Source: Pseudomonas sp. S06B 330 | Lineage (GTDB): Bacteria > Pseudomonadota > Gammaproteobacteria > Pseudomonadales > Pseudomonadaceae | DNA: 64,000 nt | Assembly (NCBI RefSeq): GCF_002845275.2 | Contig: NZ_CP088149.1 | Span: forward strand, 2,910,501-2,974,500 | Reading direction: 5' to 3' | In this document: piece by piece, positions 44,264-53,868 of the stretch | How the letters are laid out: every line of letters begins with the position of its first letter | Position numbering within the stretch: position 1 is the stretch's first letter | Notes under the pieces: model-generated | Seen by the model: only the letters and a program-made list of their open reading frames with translations | Told to the model about the DNA's origin: nothing | Database searches by the model: none | Position numbers and translations under genes: made by a program

Positions 44264-45307
44264 ATGTTGGACTCAAACAAGAAAACCATGACAGCCGCTA
44301 TTCTTCGTGAGTTGGGCGGGCCGCTGAACCTTGAGCAAGTACCGATTCCACAGCCAGGCATCGGTGAAATACTGATCAAAGTCGTGGCCTGTGGCGTATG
44401 CCACAGTGATGTGCATGCTTGCGATGGCGACTGGCCTACACCGCCCAATCTGCCGTTGATTCCCGGCCATGAAGTAACCGGACATATTGCCCAGGTGGGC
44501 GAGGGGGTCACTGGCTATTCGGTCGGCGACACGGTGGGCGTGCCATGGATGTACAGCGCCTGCGGCGCTTGTGAGTATTGCCGTGCCGGCATGGAGACTA
44601 TTTGCAAACAAGGCGAGGCCACCGGCTACAGCAAACCGGGAGGCTATGCCGAGTACATGATTGCACCGGCGGCGTTCGTGGCAAAAGTACCGGAGGGCGC
44701 TGACTTGTACGCCCTTGCCCCGATTCTCTGCGCCGGGGTTACGACCTATCGCGGGCTTAAGCGTTCGGGAGCCCGTCCGGGGCAGTGGATGGCTGTTATC
44801 GGGATTGGTGGCCTGGGCCATGTGGCGGTGCAGTATGCCAAGGCCATGGGCCTGAGAGTTGTCGCCGTTGACGTCAGCGATGAAAAACTGGAACTGGCCC
44901 ACCGCTTGGGCGCCGAGCGCGTTTACAACGTGTTGAAAGACCCTGAAAGTGCGATTCACGCAGAGCTGGGCGGGGTGCATGGCGTGCTGGTGACGGCCAC
45001 GTCCAACAAGGCATTCGAGTTGGCAGTGAAACTGCTGCGTCCCGGCGGTACCGCGATCTACATTGGCCAACCGGGCGGCGCTGCCGATGAGGTACGCAGC
45101 TCCATCGACCGCATCGTCAACTGGGAGCTAACTATCCGCGGCTCCAACGTCGGCACCCGGCAAGACCTGCATGAGGCGGTGGAGTTCGCCGCCAATGGCT
45201 TGGTCGCGGTTCAGGCGAGCTTGACCACCCTGGAAGAGATCGGCGAGATTTTCGCGCAGATTCGCCAAGGAACGGTGGTGGGCCGCAAAGTGCTGAAAAT
45301 TTCCTGA
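44264..45307 (+). CDS. AdhP-like zinc alcohol dehydrogenase
   Basis: The protein has 347 residues from the ATG with GAGG upstream. Catalytic zinc ligands lie in GVCHSDVHACDGDWP and PGHEVTG, the structural zinc in ACGACEYCRAGMETIC, and the cofactor loop reads IGIGGLGHVAVQYAKAMGL followed by VDVSDEK. This is the pattern of AdhP-type NAD alcohol dehydrogenases for small primary alcohols. It is followed by an aldehyde dehydrogenase, so the pair would oxidise an alcohol to an acid. Confidence 0.87.
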   Translation: MLDSNKKTMTAAILRELGGPLNLEQVPIPQPGIGEILIKVVACGVCHSDVHACDGDWPTPPNLPLIPGHEVTGHIAQVGEGVTGYSVGDTVGVPWMYSACGACEYCRAGMETICKQGEATGYSKPGGYAEYMIAPAAFVAKVPEGADLYALAPILCAGVTTYRGLKRSGARPGQWMAVIGIGGLGHVAVQYAKAMGLRVVAVDVSDEKLELAHRLGAERVYNVLKDPESAIHAELGGVHGVLVTATSNKAFELAVKLLRPGGTAIYIGQPGGAADEVRSSIDRIVNWELTIRGSNVGTRQDLHEAVEFAANGLVAVQASLTTLEEIGEIFAQIRQGTVVGRKVLKIS

Positions 45308-45317
45308 ACCGGGTCCG

Positions 45318-45337
45318 GTTGGCGCGCAAGCGCCAAC
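45318..45337 (+). other. Intercistronic hairpin with GNRA tetraloop
   Basis: GTTGGCGC and GCGCCAAC form a perfect 8-bp stem closed by the stable loop GCAA, between the alcohol and aldehyde dehydrogenase genes. There is no T-run, so mRNA stabilisation or differential expression is likelier than termination. Confidence 0.6.
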
Positions 45338-45362
45338 TGCGTTGCTTGCTTGGAGCTCAATC

Positions 45363-46844
45363 ATGAATGCCGATACTCAGCTTTACATCAATGGCCAATG
45401 GGTAGATCCGGTCGAAGGTGGGACCTTCGATACGTTCGATCCGAGCAGCGAGGCACCGATCGCCAAGGTTGCCGCTGCCACCGCTGCCGACGTCGACCTG
45501 GCGGTGCAGGCTGCACGCCACGCCTTCGATGAGGGGCCTTGGCCACACATGAACGGCGCAGCTCGCGCCACCGTACTGCGTCGAATTGCCCAAGGCATCC
45601 GTGAACGTCAGCAGGCGCTGGCCGAGCTGGAGGTGCGCGACAACGGCAAACCGCTGCCCGAGGCCCTTTGGGATATCGGTGACAGCGCTGGCTGTTTTGA
45701 TTTTTATGCCGATCTCGCCGAAGGCCTGGATGCTAACCAAGAACAAACCGTGGCCTTGGCCGATGAGCGCTTCAGCTCGGTGGTGCGCAAGGAGCCGGTG
45801 GGCGTGGCCGGTGCGATCATCCCGTGGAACTTCCCCATGCTGATGGCAGCCTGGAAAGTGGCTCCGGCCTTGGCCGCCGGTTGTTGCATGGTCCTCAAGC
45901 CGTCCGAGCTGACCCCTTTGACTGCGCTAGAGCTGGCGCGCATCGCTGATGCTGCCGGGCTGCCTGCCGGGGTGTTGAATGTGCTTCCAGGCTTGGGCCA
46001 GGACGCCGGCGCTGCGCTGGCCGAGCATCCGGGTATCGACAAATTGGCCTTCACCGGCAGCGTGCCCACCGGCAGCAGGATCATGCAGGCGGCCGCGAAC
46101 GACATCAAGAACATCAGCCTGGAGCTGGGCGGCAAATCGCCATTCATCATTTTTGCAGACAGCGATATCGAGGCGGCTGTCGAGTGGATCATGTTTGGCA
46201 TTTTCTGGAATCAGGGGCAGGTGTGCTCAGCCACGTCTCGGGTGCTGGTCCAGCGAGATCTCTACGCACCATTGCTCGAACGCTTACGGCAAGAGGCCGA
46301 AAAAGTCCGCATCGGTAATGGCCTGGAAGGCGGCGTGTTGCTCGGACCGCTGGTGAGCAAGGGGCAGTACGATAAGGTATTGACCGCCATCGCCGCCGGG
46401 AAAGAGGAGGGCGCTCGACTTGTTTATGGTGGTACACGTCCGGCCGGCTTCGACAAAGGCTTTTACCTGCAACCGACCATCTTTGCTGATGTGCCGCCAG
46501 ACAGCTGGATCTGGCGCGAGGAAATTTTCGGTCCGGTGGTGTGCATCCGCCCGTTTGACGATGAAACTGAGGCGGTGCGTTCAGCCAACAGCTCGCGTTT
46601 CGGTCTGGCGGCAGCCGTGATGTCTAAAGACCTGGCACGTGCTGAGCGAGTGGCGCGTAAGCTGCGCGCTGGCATTGTCTGGATCAATTGCTCACAGCCG
46701 ACCTTCACCGAGGCACCCTGGGGCGGCTACAAACAGAGTGGTATCGGTCGCGAGTTGGGCGAGTGGGGATTGAACAACTACCTGGAAATCAAACAGATCA
46801 CCCGCTACGACAGTGATCAGGACTGGGGCTGGTACCTTAAATAA
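45363..46844 (+). CDS. Betaine-aldehyde-dehydrogenase-like aldehyde dehydrogenase
   Basis: The protein has 493 residues from the ATG with GGAG 9 bases upstream. The Rossmann entry is IPWNFPML, LELGGKSP contains the Glu, NQGQVCSATSR the catalytic Cys302-equivalent, and WGGYKQSGIGRELG closes the family pattern. Such enzymes oxidise betaine aldehyde, aminoaldehydes or simple aldehydes with NAD. Its position after the AdhP-like gene implies it takes that product. Confidence 0.87.
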   Translation: MNADTQLYINGQWVDPVEGGTFDTFDPSSEAPIAKVAAATAADVDLAVQAARHAFDEGPWPHMNGAARATVLRRIAQGIRERQQALAELEVRDNGKPLPEALWDIGDSAGCFDFYADLAEGLDANQEQTVALADERFSSVVRKEPVGVAGAIIPWNFPMLMAAWKVAPALAAGCCMVLKPSELTPLTALELARIADAAGLPAGVLNVLPGLGQDAGAALAEHPGIDKLAFTGSVPTGSRIMQAAANDIKNISLELGGKSPFIIFADSDIEAAVEWIMFGIFWNQGQVCSATSRVLVQRDLYAPLLERLRQEAEKVRIGNGLEGGVLLGPLVSKGQYDKVLTAIAAGKEEGARLVYGGTRPAGFDKGFYLQPTIFADVPPDSWIWREEIFGPVVCIRPFDDETEAVRSANSSRFGLAAAVMSKDLARAERVARKLRAGIVWINCSQPTFTEAPWGGYKQSGIGRELGEWGLNNYLEIKQITRYDSDQDWGWYLK

Positions 46845-46854
46845 AACCGATGCA

Positions 46855-46892
46855 ACGGTGGCGTCATTGAAGATACCCTCAAGCGCCACCGT
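46855..46892. other. Inverted repeat before LuxR regulator
   Basis: ACGGTGGCG and CGCCACCGT are perfect 9-bp arms around a 20-base centre, directly after the aldehyde dehydrogenase stop. It may be a weak terminator, an attenuator, or an operator for the regulator gene that follows. Confidence 0.5.
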
Positions 46893-46934
46893 GTTACTCC
46901 ACTGGTCTTCCCGAATCCTTTGAGGTTTGCTGTC

Positions 46935-47747
46935 ATGCAACTGCATCTGACTGATTGGACTCGTAGCGTTGTCGATGTGCTGACGCAGCCTCCCGGTGGC
47001 CATCAGCTGCGGGCGCTAGCCGCCTGGCTGAGGCGATTGAGCATCGCCGATCACTTCGTACTTTTCATTTATGAAGGCAGCTATCGCCCGCTCGCGCTGT
47101 TTGACACCTTTACCCCCGAGCAGCGCTGTATTTTCATTGATGAGTACCAGACCGGTCCTTACCTGCTGGATCCGTTCTACCTGGCCAGCCACCCGGACCA
47201 GGCAGACGGCGTGTACAGCATGCGTCAGCTGGCACCCGACCAGTTCTACAACAGCGAATACTTTCTTACCTACTATCACCATCTGGGCTTGTGCGAAGAA
47301 GTCGGCTTCTTCATCACCTTGCGCCCTGGCACCCATGCCGTGCTGTCGCTGATGCGGCGACGAGGGCGAACGAGGTTCTATGATGATGAAATAAGACAAC
47401 TGGAAAGCGCTCTCCCGGTTGTCGGCGCGGCTGTGCGCGCAGCGTGGGAGGCAAACAGTCAGGCCACTGCCAGACCGGTGGATGACCATGACCATCTGGT
47501 CCAGGAAGCGTTTGCTAACTTTGGACGTGGCTCTTTGACTGAGCGTGAGTGTGAAGTCGTCCGGCTGTTGTTACAAGGACACTCCAGTCAATCCATTGCG
47601 CAGAAGTTGCGAATCAGCCCGGCGACGGTAAAGGTTCACCGGAAAAATCTATATGAGAAGCTGGGTATTGGCAGTCAGTCCGAATTGTTGGCGCTGTTCA
47701 TCCAAGCGATCAAGGGAGAATCGTCCAGGTTGCTGATGCTCAGTTGA
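46935..47747 (+). CDS. LuxR-family transcriptional regulator
   Basis: The protein has 270 residues from the ATG at 46935. The N-terminal approximately 190 residues are an unassigned sensor-like region (HFVLFIYEGSYRPLALFD, then EEVGFFITLRPG). The C-terminal LuxR helix-turn-helix is clear: SLTERECEVVRLLLQGHSSQSIA, then ATVKVHRKNLYEKLGI. It is encoded at the end of the permease-ADH-ALDH module and probably controls it. Confidence 0.83.
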   Translation: MQLHLTDWTRSVVDVLTQPPGGHQLRALAAWLRRLSIADHFVLFIYEGSYRPLALFDTFTPEQRCIFIDEYQTGPYLLDPFYLASHPDQADGVYSMRQLAPDQFYNSEYFLTYYHHLGLCEEVGFFITLRPGTHAVLSLMRRRGRTRFYDDEIRQLESALPVVGAAVRAAWEANSQATARPVDDHDHLVQEAFANFGRGSLTERECEVVRLLLQGHSSQSIAQKLRISPATVKVHRKNLYEKLGIGSQSELLALFIQAIKGESSRLLMLS

Positions 47748-47841
47748 GCACTACGGCCCACACCGGTTATCGATGAACAGCGCCAATTGGGCAAGGATAC
47801 TGAACCTGTGCACGCCTGAGAGGCCTGCACGGTTCCGCTGT

Positions 47842-48768
<927 letters not shown>

Positions 48769-48776
48769 TTATAGGT

Positions 48777-51026
48777 TCAGAACGATGCGGTCAGGCTGGT
48801 GTACAGGGTGCGCCCGGGTTCGTTATAGGTCGCTGCGCCAGCGCCTGCGATGTTGTTCACGCCTTGGGCGTTGCCTTCGCGGTACAGGCGTTTGTCGAAC
48901 AGGTTGTCGACCCCGGCGGTCAGGCTCAGGTTGCGGGTAATGGCATAGGTGCCACTGACGCCGGCAATGGCGTAGGGCGACAGTTGGTTGTTGGCGCTGC
49001 CCGTCACGCGGTCGCCGTGGTAGTCGTATTTTTTCGGCGTCTGCTTGCCGTACCAGGCGACGCTCGCCTGCAGTGACAGGTCTTCGCTGGCCTGCCAATC
49101 GAGCATTGAATTGAGGGTGAAGCGCGGGGTCACCGAGAGATAATCGCCGGTCTCCTTGTTTTTCGATTGCAGCATGTAGGTGAAGTTGTTGTTCCAGGTC
49201 AGTTGCGTGGCCAGTGGAATGGTCAAGGTGCCTTCCAGGCCTTCGACCAGTGCCTTGGGCACGTTCTCCCACTGGTACACCGCTGCGTTGGCATTGCTGC
49301 CGCTGCCACCTGAGGCTTGGTCTACGGGTGCCAGGCCGGACTCGACCTTGTTCTTGTAGTCGTTGCGAAAGTACGTCAGGCCAGCCACCCAGCCATTGGC
49401 CTTGTACTCCAGCCCCAGTTCCTTGTTGATGCTGGTCTCGGCCTTGAGGTTCTCGTTGCCCTGCAGGTAGCAACTGGTGGTTTGTCCATAGCAGCCCTGG
49501 CCACGGCTGTAGAGCAGGTAGTCAGGGTTCAATTGGTACAGGTTCGGTGCCTTGTAGGCCCGGGCGATACCCGCCTTGAGGGTCAGGGTCTGGCTCAGGG
49601 CATGGGACAGGTTGAGCGAGGGGCTCCAGTTGTCGCCGACGATGCTGTGGTGGTCGAAGCGCAGGCCTGGGGTGAGCATGGTACCGGGCGCCAGCTCGAT
49701 ATTGTCCTCGGCGAACAGCGAGAAGATCTGCGCCGCCGACGACGTGTCGCGCCCGCTGCTGGCCAGGCCGTCGACCGCGCCGCCTTCGCTGGTGCTCTGG
49801 GTGTTGGCGCTGGGGTCGTCGAGTTTCTGCTGCATCCACTCGCTGCCCAGGGTCAGGGTCTGGTCAAGGCCGACGCGCAGGGGCAAATTGACCTCGCCGT
49901 GGGCGGTGAGGTCGCGCAGCACCGCGGTGTAGAAGCTGGTATCGCTGAAAATGCCCTCGGTGCCGCCAGCCAGGCCCTCGTTGATGCGGCTGTTACGGGT
50001 TTTTTCGTATTGCAGGTAGGCCATGGAGCTGCCGAAGTCCCATTCGCCGCGATGGGTCAGCGAGTAGTTTTCACGGTAGGTGCGGTTGGTTTCGTGGCCG
50101 AGCATGCTCTTTACATTGGCGTTGCTGTTGGTGTTCTGGGTATCGCCGGTATAGAGGTTGCCCTGGCGGCTGAACCCGGCCTCGATATCCACCGTCTGCT
50201 CCGGGGTCAAACGCCAGCTGAGCAAACCGTTGAGGTCCTTGTTGCGCACGCCTTCGCGGCCAGCGGGCAGGGTTCCAGCCTGATTACCGGTGCGCTCCGA
50301 TTCGTGGCCTTGGTTGATGTCCCAATCATCGGCGTCGGTCTTGGCCACATTGCCATAGACCCGGTAACTGAGGTTCTCGGTCAGCGGGCCATTGAGGCCG
50401 AAGCTCATGCGCTTGGTCGCGCCTTCGTCCTTGTGCGTCGGGAAGGAGGTGTACACCGTGGCGTTGCCGTGGGTTTCGGTCCCGGCCTGCTTGGTGATGA
50501 TGTTGATCACCCCGCCGGCCGCGCCGTTACCGTAACGGGCAGCAGCGGGGCCACGGATGACCTCGATTCGCTCGACCTGGTCGGCCGGCACCCAGTTGGT
50601 GTCGCCACGGCTGTCACGCTCGCCGCGCCAGCCGTAGCGCACGGAGTTGCGGCTGCCGACCGGCTTGCCGTCGACCAGAATCAGGGTGTTCTCCGGGCCC
50701 ATGCCACGAATGTCGATCTGGCGGTTGTTGCCACGCTGGCCGCTGGTGGAGTTGCCGGTCAGGTTGACTCCCGGCATGGTGCGGATGATTTGCGACAGGT
50801 CGTTGGCGGGCGGGCGCTTCTGGATGTCTTCAGCCGTGATCACCGACACGCCTGGGGCCTGTTTGGTCTCTTCTTTGGCGGTGGCGACGATGGTCTGGGT
50901 CTGTAGTACCAACGCTGGCGGTTGGCCGTTCTCTGGGCTTTCGGTGGCGGCGTGTACGGCGCAGGACAGCAGGTAGCAGCTGGACAGCAGGAAGGGAACC
51001 AAAGGGCGCAGCGAACGGGACGACAT
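48777..51026 (-). CDS. pfeA: TonB-dependent ferric enterobactin receptor
   Basis: This 749-residue outer-membrane receptor has a signal peptide, then a TonB-box region. The plug domain reads ITAEDIQKRPPANDLSQII, then GNNRQIDIRGMGPENT and VERIEVIRGPAAARYG. A 22-strand barrel follows and ends TLYTSLTASF with a terminal Phe. The plug is close to FepA/PfeA. GGAG precedes the ATG and a Fur-box-like site lies 40-60 bp upstream. Flanking pfeR/pfeS and pfeE give the order known for the P. aeruginosa enterobactin system. Confidence 0.92.
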   Translation of the reverse strand: MSSRSLRPLVPFLLSSCYLLSCAVHAATESPENGQPPALVLQTQTIVATAKEETKQAPGVSVITAEDIQKRPPANDLSQIIRTMPGVNLTGNSTSGQRGNNRQIDIRGMGPENTLILVDGKPVGSRNSVRYGWRGERDSRGDTNWVPADQVERIEVIRGPAAARYGNGAAGGVINIITKQAGTETHGNATVYTSFPTHKDEGATKRMSFGLNGPLTENLSYRVYGNVAKTDADDWDINQGHESERTGNQAGTLPAGREGVRNKDLNGLLSWRLTPEQTVDIEAGFSRQGNLYTGDTQNTNSNANVKSMLGHETNRTYRENYSLTHRGEWDFGSSMAYLQYEKTRNSRINEGLAGGTEGIFSDTSFYTAVLRDLTAHGEVNLPLRVGLDQTLTLGSEWMQQKLDDPSANTQSTSEGGAVDGLASSGRDTSSAAQIFSLFAEDNIELAPGTMLTPGLRFDHHSIVGDNWSPSLNLSHALSQTLTLKAGIARAYKAPNLYQLNPDYLLYSRGQGCYGQTTSCYLQGNENLKAETSINKELGLEYKANGWVAGLTYFRNDYKNKVESGLAPVDQASGGSGSNANAAVYQWENVPKALVEGLEGTLTIPLATQLTWNNNFTYMLQSKNKETGDYLSVTPRFTLNSMLDWQASEDLSLQASVAWYGKQTPKKYDYHGDRVTGSANNQLSPYAIAGVSGTYAITRNLSLTAGVDNLFDKRLYREGNAQGVNNIAGAGAATYNEPGRTLYTSLTASF

Positions 51027-51063
51027 CGTTGATCTCCGGGGACAGCTTGGAACGGGAAGATCA

Positions 51064-51084
51064 CGAATGATAATGACTGTTATT
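51064..51084. promoter_or_regulatory. Fur-box-like site upstream of pfeA
   Basis: The sequence GAATGATAATGACTGTTAT resembles the Fur consensus (GATAATGATAATCATTATC) in its first half and approximates the inverted half. It lies about 40 bp before the receptor start, so iron repression is expected. Confidence 0.65.
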
Positions 51085-51099
51085 TGATAGTAAAGCGCA

Positions 51100-52461
51100 T
51101 TAACTTTCTAAACACTTCTCGCCTCCTGCCGCGGGTAACAACAGGTGTAGGCACAGCCCGGGCTGGCCATTGCTGGCCCATAAACGGCCCTGCTGCAGCT
51201 CGATAGCGCGGCGGGCAATGGCCAGGCCGAGGCCGAAGCCCTCGCTGCTGTGGTTGGCCAGGCGTTGGTAGGGCAGGAAGATCCGTTCCAGGTCCTGCTC
51301 GTCGACTCCGGGACCGTGATCCCTCAGGCACAGGTGCCAGCAGTCACCCTCGCGGCGTCCGCTCAAGCTTACCTGGCCGTCTACCGGCGAGTGGCGGATG
51401 GCGTTGCGCAACAGGTTTTCCAAGGCCTGAGCCAGGCTGTCGAGGTGTACCTGCACGTAACAGTCCAGGCCCAGGGAGCAGGGCAGGCGCGCGGGGTCCC
51501 AGGCGCTCTCGAAGCACGCGTCTTCGCGAAGCGCTTCCCATACCGAGAGCAGCAACACCGGTTCGGTAGGCAGTTGCGGGCGTTCGGTGTCCATCCACGC
51601 CAGGTCCAGGGTGTTTTCCAGCAGGCGCTGCATATCATCGATTTCGCGGTCCAGGCGCTGGCGCAGCTGTTCCGGCGCGAGGCCGCTGTCATGGGCAATG
51701 CGCAGGCGGGCCAATGGCGTACGCAGCTCGTGGGACAGGGTGCGCAACAACATCCGCTGCTGGCCCAGGCTCTGGCGCAGACGCTCGGCCATGTGCTCGA
51801 AGGCCTGCGCCAGCTCACCGAGTTCGTCACGTCGGTCGAGCAGTGGCATACCCGGCCCGTCGCTGTCCAGGTCGTCGGCGCGTAGGGCATCGGCGCGGTT
51901 ACGCAGGCGGTTGAGCGGTACCACCAGGTGGCGATAGATCAGCAGGCCGAGGAGGGCGGCCAGCAGGGTTGGCAGCAAGCCGTGGCTGATCAGGTGGGTC
52001 CAGGGCGTGAGGCCACCGGGCAGCAAGTGCTCGGGCAACTGCAAGACCAAACGCCCCTGTTCCGGGTGCTGCGGAAACTCAATGCTGACATAGGGCAACT
52101 CATCCTGCAGGCGACGGCTCATTGGCCAGTCGAGCTTGCGCATAAAGGTCAGGTGGCCGGCTTCTTCGGCACTCAGCGGTGTGCTGCCCAGGCTTTGCAG
52201 GTGCGGGCCTATGATCGCCACCCAGGTGTCTTCTTTGGCCGCCAGTTCGGCGCGATAACGCTCTATTCCGGCTTCGCCTTCACGGCGCCAGATGTCCTGT
52301 GCCTGCTGCGCGTAACGCGCCAGATAGACACGGTCAGCGGGGTCGAGAAAATAGGTCTGGCGTTCCGCTGACAGGCCCCAGATCCAGATGATCCAGGTCA
52401 GCAACAGGCAGAAGCAGACTTGCAACAGGGCCAGCTTCCACAGCAGGGGGTGACGGCGCAT
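51100..52461 (-). CDS. pfeS: Sensor histidine kinase of the enterobactin system
   Basis: The protein has 453 residues. TM1 is at about 9-28, a periplasmic sensor runs to about 155, and TM2 is at about 160-180, followed by a HAMP region. The dimerisation helix carries the phosphorylated His in LSHELRTPLARL. The ATPase has an N box (ENLLRNAIRHS), LRDHGPGV and GFGLGLAIARRA. Its start overlaps the pfeR stop by one base (TGATG). It senses ferric enterobactin in the periplasm by analogy with PfeS. Confidence 0.9.
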   Translation of the reverse strand: MRRHPLLWKLALLQVCFCLLLTWIIWIWGLSAERQTYFLDPADRVYLARYAQQAQDIWRREGEAGIERYRAELAAKEDTWVAIIGPHLQSLGSTPLSAEEAGHLTFMRKLDWPMSRRLQDELPYVSIEFPQHPEQGRLVLQLPEHLLPGGLTPWTHLISHGLLPTLLAALLGLLIYRHLVVPLNRLRNRADALRADDLDSDGPGMPLLDRRDELGELAQAFEHMAERLRQSLGQQRMLLRTLSHELRTPLARLRIAHDSGLAPEQLRQRLDREIDDMQRLLENTLDLAWMDTERPQLPTEPVLLLSVWEALREDACFESAWDPARLPCSLGLDCYVQVHLDSLAQALENLLRNAIRHSPVDGQVSLSGRREGDCWHLCLRDHGPGVDEQDLERIFLPYQRLANHSSEGFGLGLAIARRAIELQQGRLWASNGQPGLCLHLLLPAAGGEKCLES

Positions 52462-53153
52462 CAGGTGTTTTCCGTTTCCATCAGCAGATAACCCTGGCTG
52501 CGCACTGCCTGGATCTGCACATGGTGCGCGCCGACCGCGCTTAGCTTGCGCCGCAGGTTGCAGACATGCACATCAAGCCCGCGATCGAGACGGGTGTAGA
52601 TCCGGTGCAGCACGTGCTGATAGAGAAACACCTTACTCAATGCCTCACCCGGGTGCTCGTACAGGGTGACCAGCAAACGGTATTCGGAAGCAGTCAAGCC
52701 AGCGTAGCGGCCTTGATGGGTGATGTCCTGAGCGGGTTCGTCGAACCGCAGCGCGCCGTCCTGCCGGGTCGTCGGTGCACGTTGTACCATCGCCATGCGC
52801 CGCAGCAGCGCATCGACGCGGGCATCCAGTTCAGCCAGGCTGAACGGCTTGGGCAGGTAGTCGTCGGCGCCCCGGGTAAAACCGGTAATCCGGTGCTGCT
52901 CGGCACCCAGCGCCGACATCAGCATCACCGGTATGTTCTGGTTGCTGCGCAAGGATTCGAGCAGCGATAACCCGTCCAGACCGGGCAGCATGATATCCAG
53001 CAGTACCAGGTCGAAGCGCTTGGTCTGTACAGCAACCAGCCCAAGGGAGCCGTCTGCGCAGGCGGTGACGACAAAGTTGCGCTGGCGGAAGTGCGCGGTC
53101 AGATCGTTGCGCAGCCTAGCGTCGTCTTCTACCAAAAGCAGGTTAGGGGGCAT
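52461..53153 (-). CDS. pfeR: OmpR-type response regulator of the enterobactin system
   Basis: The protein has 230 residues. The receiver domain has the acidic pair EDDAR, the phospho-acceptor Asp in DLVLLDIMLPGLDG, and Lys in LPKPF. The winged-helix domain has LTASEYRLLVTLYEHPGEAL and RGLDVHVCNLRRKL. It activates pfeA when phosphorylated by PfeS. It is the first gene of the minus-strand pfe locus, with a Fur-like site just upstream. Confidence 0.9.
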   Translation of the reverse strand: MPPNLLLVEDDARLRNDLTAHFRQRNFVVTACADGSLGLVAVQTKRFDLVLLDIMLPGLDGLSLLESLRSNQNIPVMLMSALGAEQHRITGFTRGADDYLPKPFSLAELDARVDALLRRMAMVQRAPTTRQDGALRFDEPAQDITHQGRYAGLTASEYRLLVTLYEHPGEALSKVFLYQHVLHRIYTRLDRGLDVHVCNLRRKLSAVGAHHVQIQAVRSQGYLLMETENT

Positions 53154-53162
53154 GATTTCTTT

Positions 53163-53181
53163 GATTTAATGAGAATGGTTC
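53163..53181. promoter_or_regulatory. Possible Fur box upstream of pfeR
   Basis: AATGAGAATGGTT within 53163-53181 matches the half-site AATGAGAATGATT common in Pseudomonas Fur boxes. It lies immediately before the pfeR start. The second half is degenerate. Confidence 0.5.
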
Positions 53182-53322
53182 ACAGTCGCGAATATCTCAT
53201 TTTTATCAAGGCTGTGCAATTGTACGAAGCGTCACAGGGGAGTGACGAGCAAGCCCCCGCAAACGGGCTGCCAACCTTTCTGGTCGGCGTTATGCTGAGC
53301 GCCTAACCCTTGGACATTCAAC

Positions 53323-53745
53323 ATGCGTACCTTGATGCTGTTACTCGCTGCCTGTGTTGTCGCAGGTTGTCAGGCGCCGTTGCCGGTGGCGAATCCACAG
53401 ATGGCCTGGGTCGATTTCTCTACGCCATTCCCTAATGACCGATTGCTCTTGGCTGAGCGCCTGGATAAGCAGAGGCTGAGCGACGGGCGCTTTTTCCAAG
53501 TCACCCCTGGCAGCCATGAACTGATCGTTCGGTTTAACTTCGAAGTGGCCGGCGGCGCGGGCGTAGGTTTGATGGGCGGCCCGTCCGTACGCCTTTGTTA
53601 CCTGACCCTCAATTACGCGCATTTCGAAGCGGGCAAACGTTATGTGCTTGAGGGGCGCTCGATGGCGTTCACGCCTGAAGGGCGGTTGTACAACGACAAG
53701 CGTGAGATTGTTGCAGAAGTCAGCGACTTTTATTGCCTGATGTGA
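53323..53745 (+). CDS. Putative lipoprotein
   Basis: The 140-residue protein has a type II signal peptide, hydrophobic to residue 14, then the lipobox VAGC. The mature part has a strand-rich pattern (RFFQVTPGSHELIVRFNFEV, and YVLEGRSMAFTPEGRLYND). No domain is recognised. It is monocistronic and divergent from pfeR. Confidence 0.7.
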   Translation: MRTLMLLLAACVVAGCQAPLPVANPQMAWVDFSTPFPNDRLLLAERLDKQRLSDGRFFQVTPGSHELIVRFNFEVAGGAGVGLMGGPSVRLCYLTLNYAHFEAGKRYVLEGRSMAFTPEGRLYNDKREIVAEVSDFYCLM

Positions 53746-53868
53746 GGTGAAGCAGCGCCCAGTCGATTGGTCTGAGAATGAAAATTGATCTGGCTCCAAT
53801 ACCGGTGTTTCAATGCGCGGCCCGCTTGACCCGGCACGCCGGCGTGGCCGTTTATAAAGGACTCGATA

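Noticed and set aside
49317..50906. 529-codon plus-strand open frame
   Set aside because: It is antisense to the enterobactin receptor gene; low-complexity Ala/Val/Gly composition and no recognised motif.
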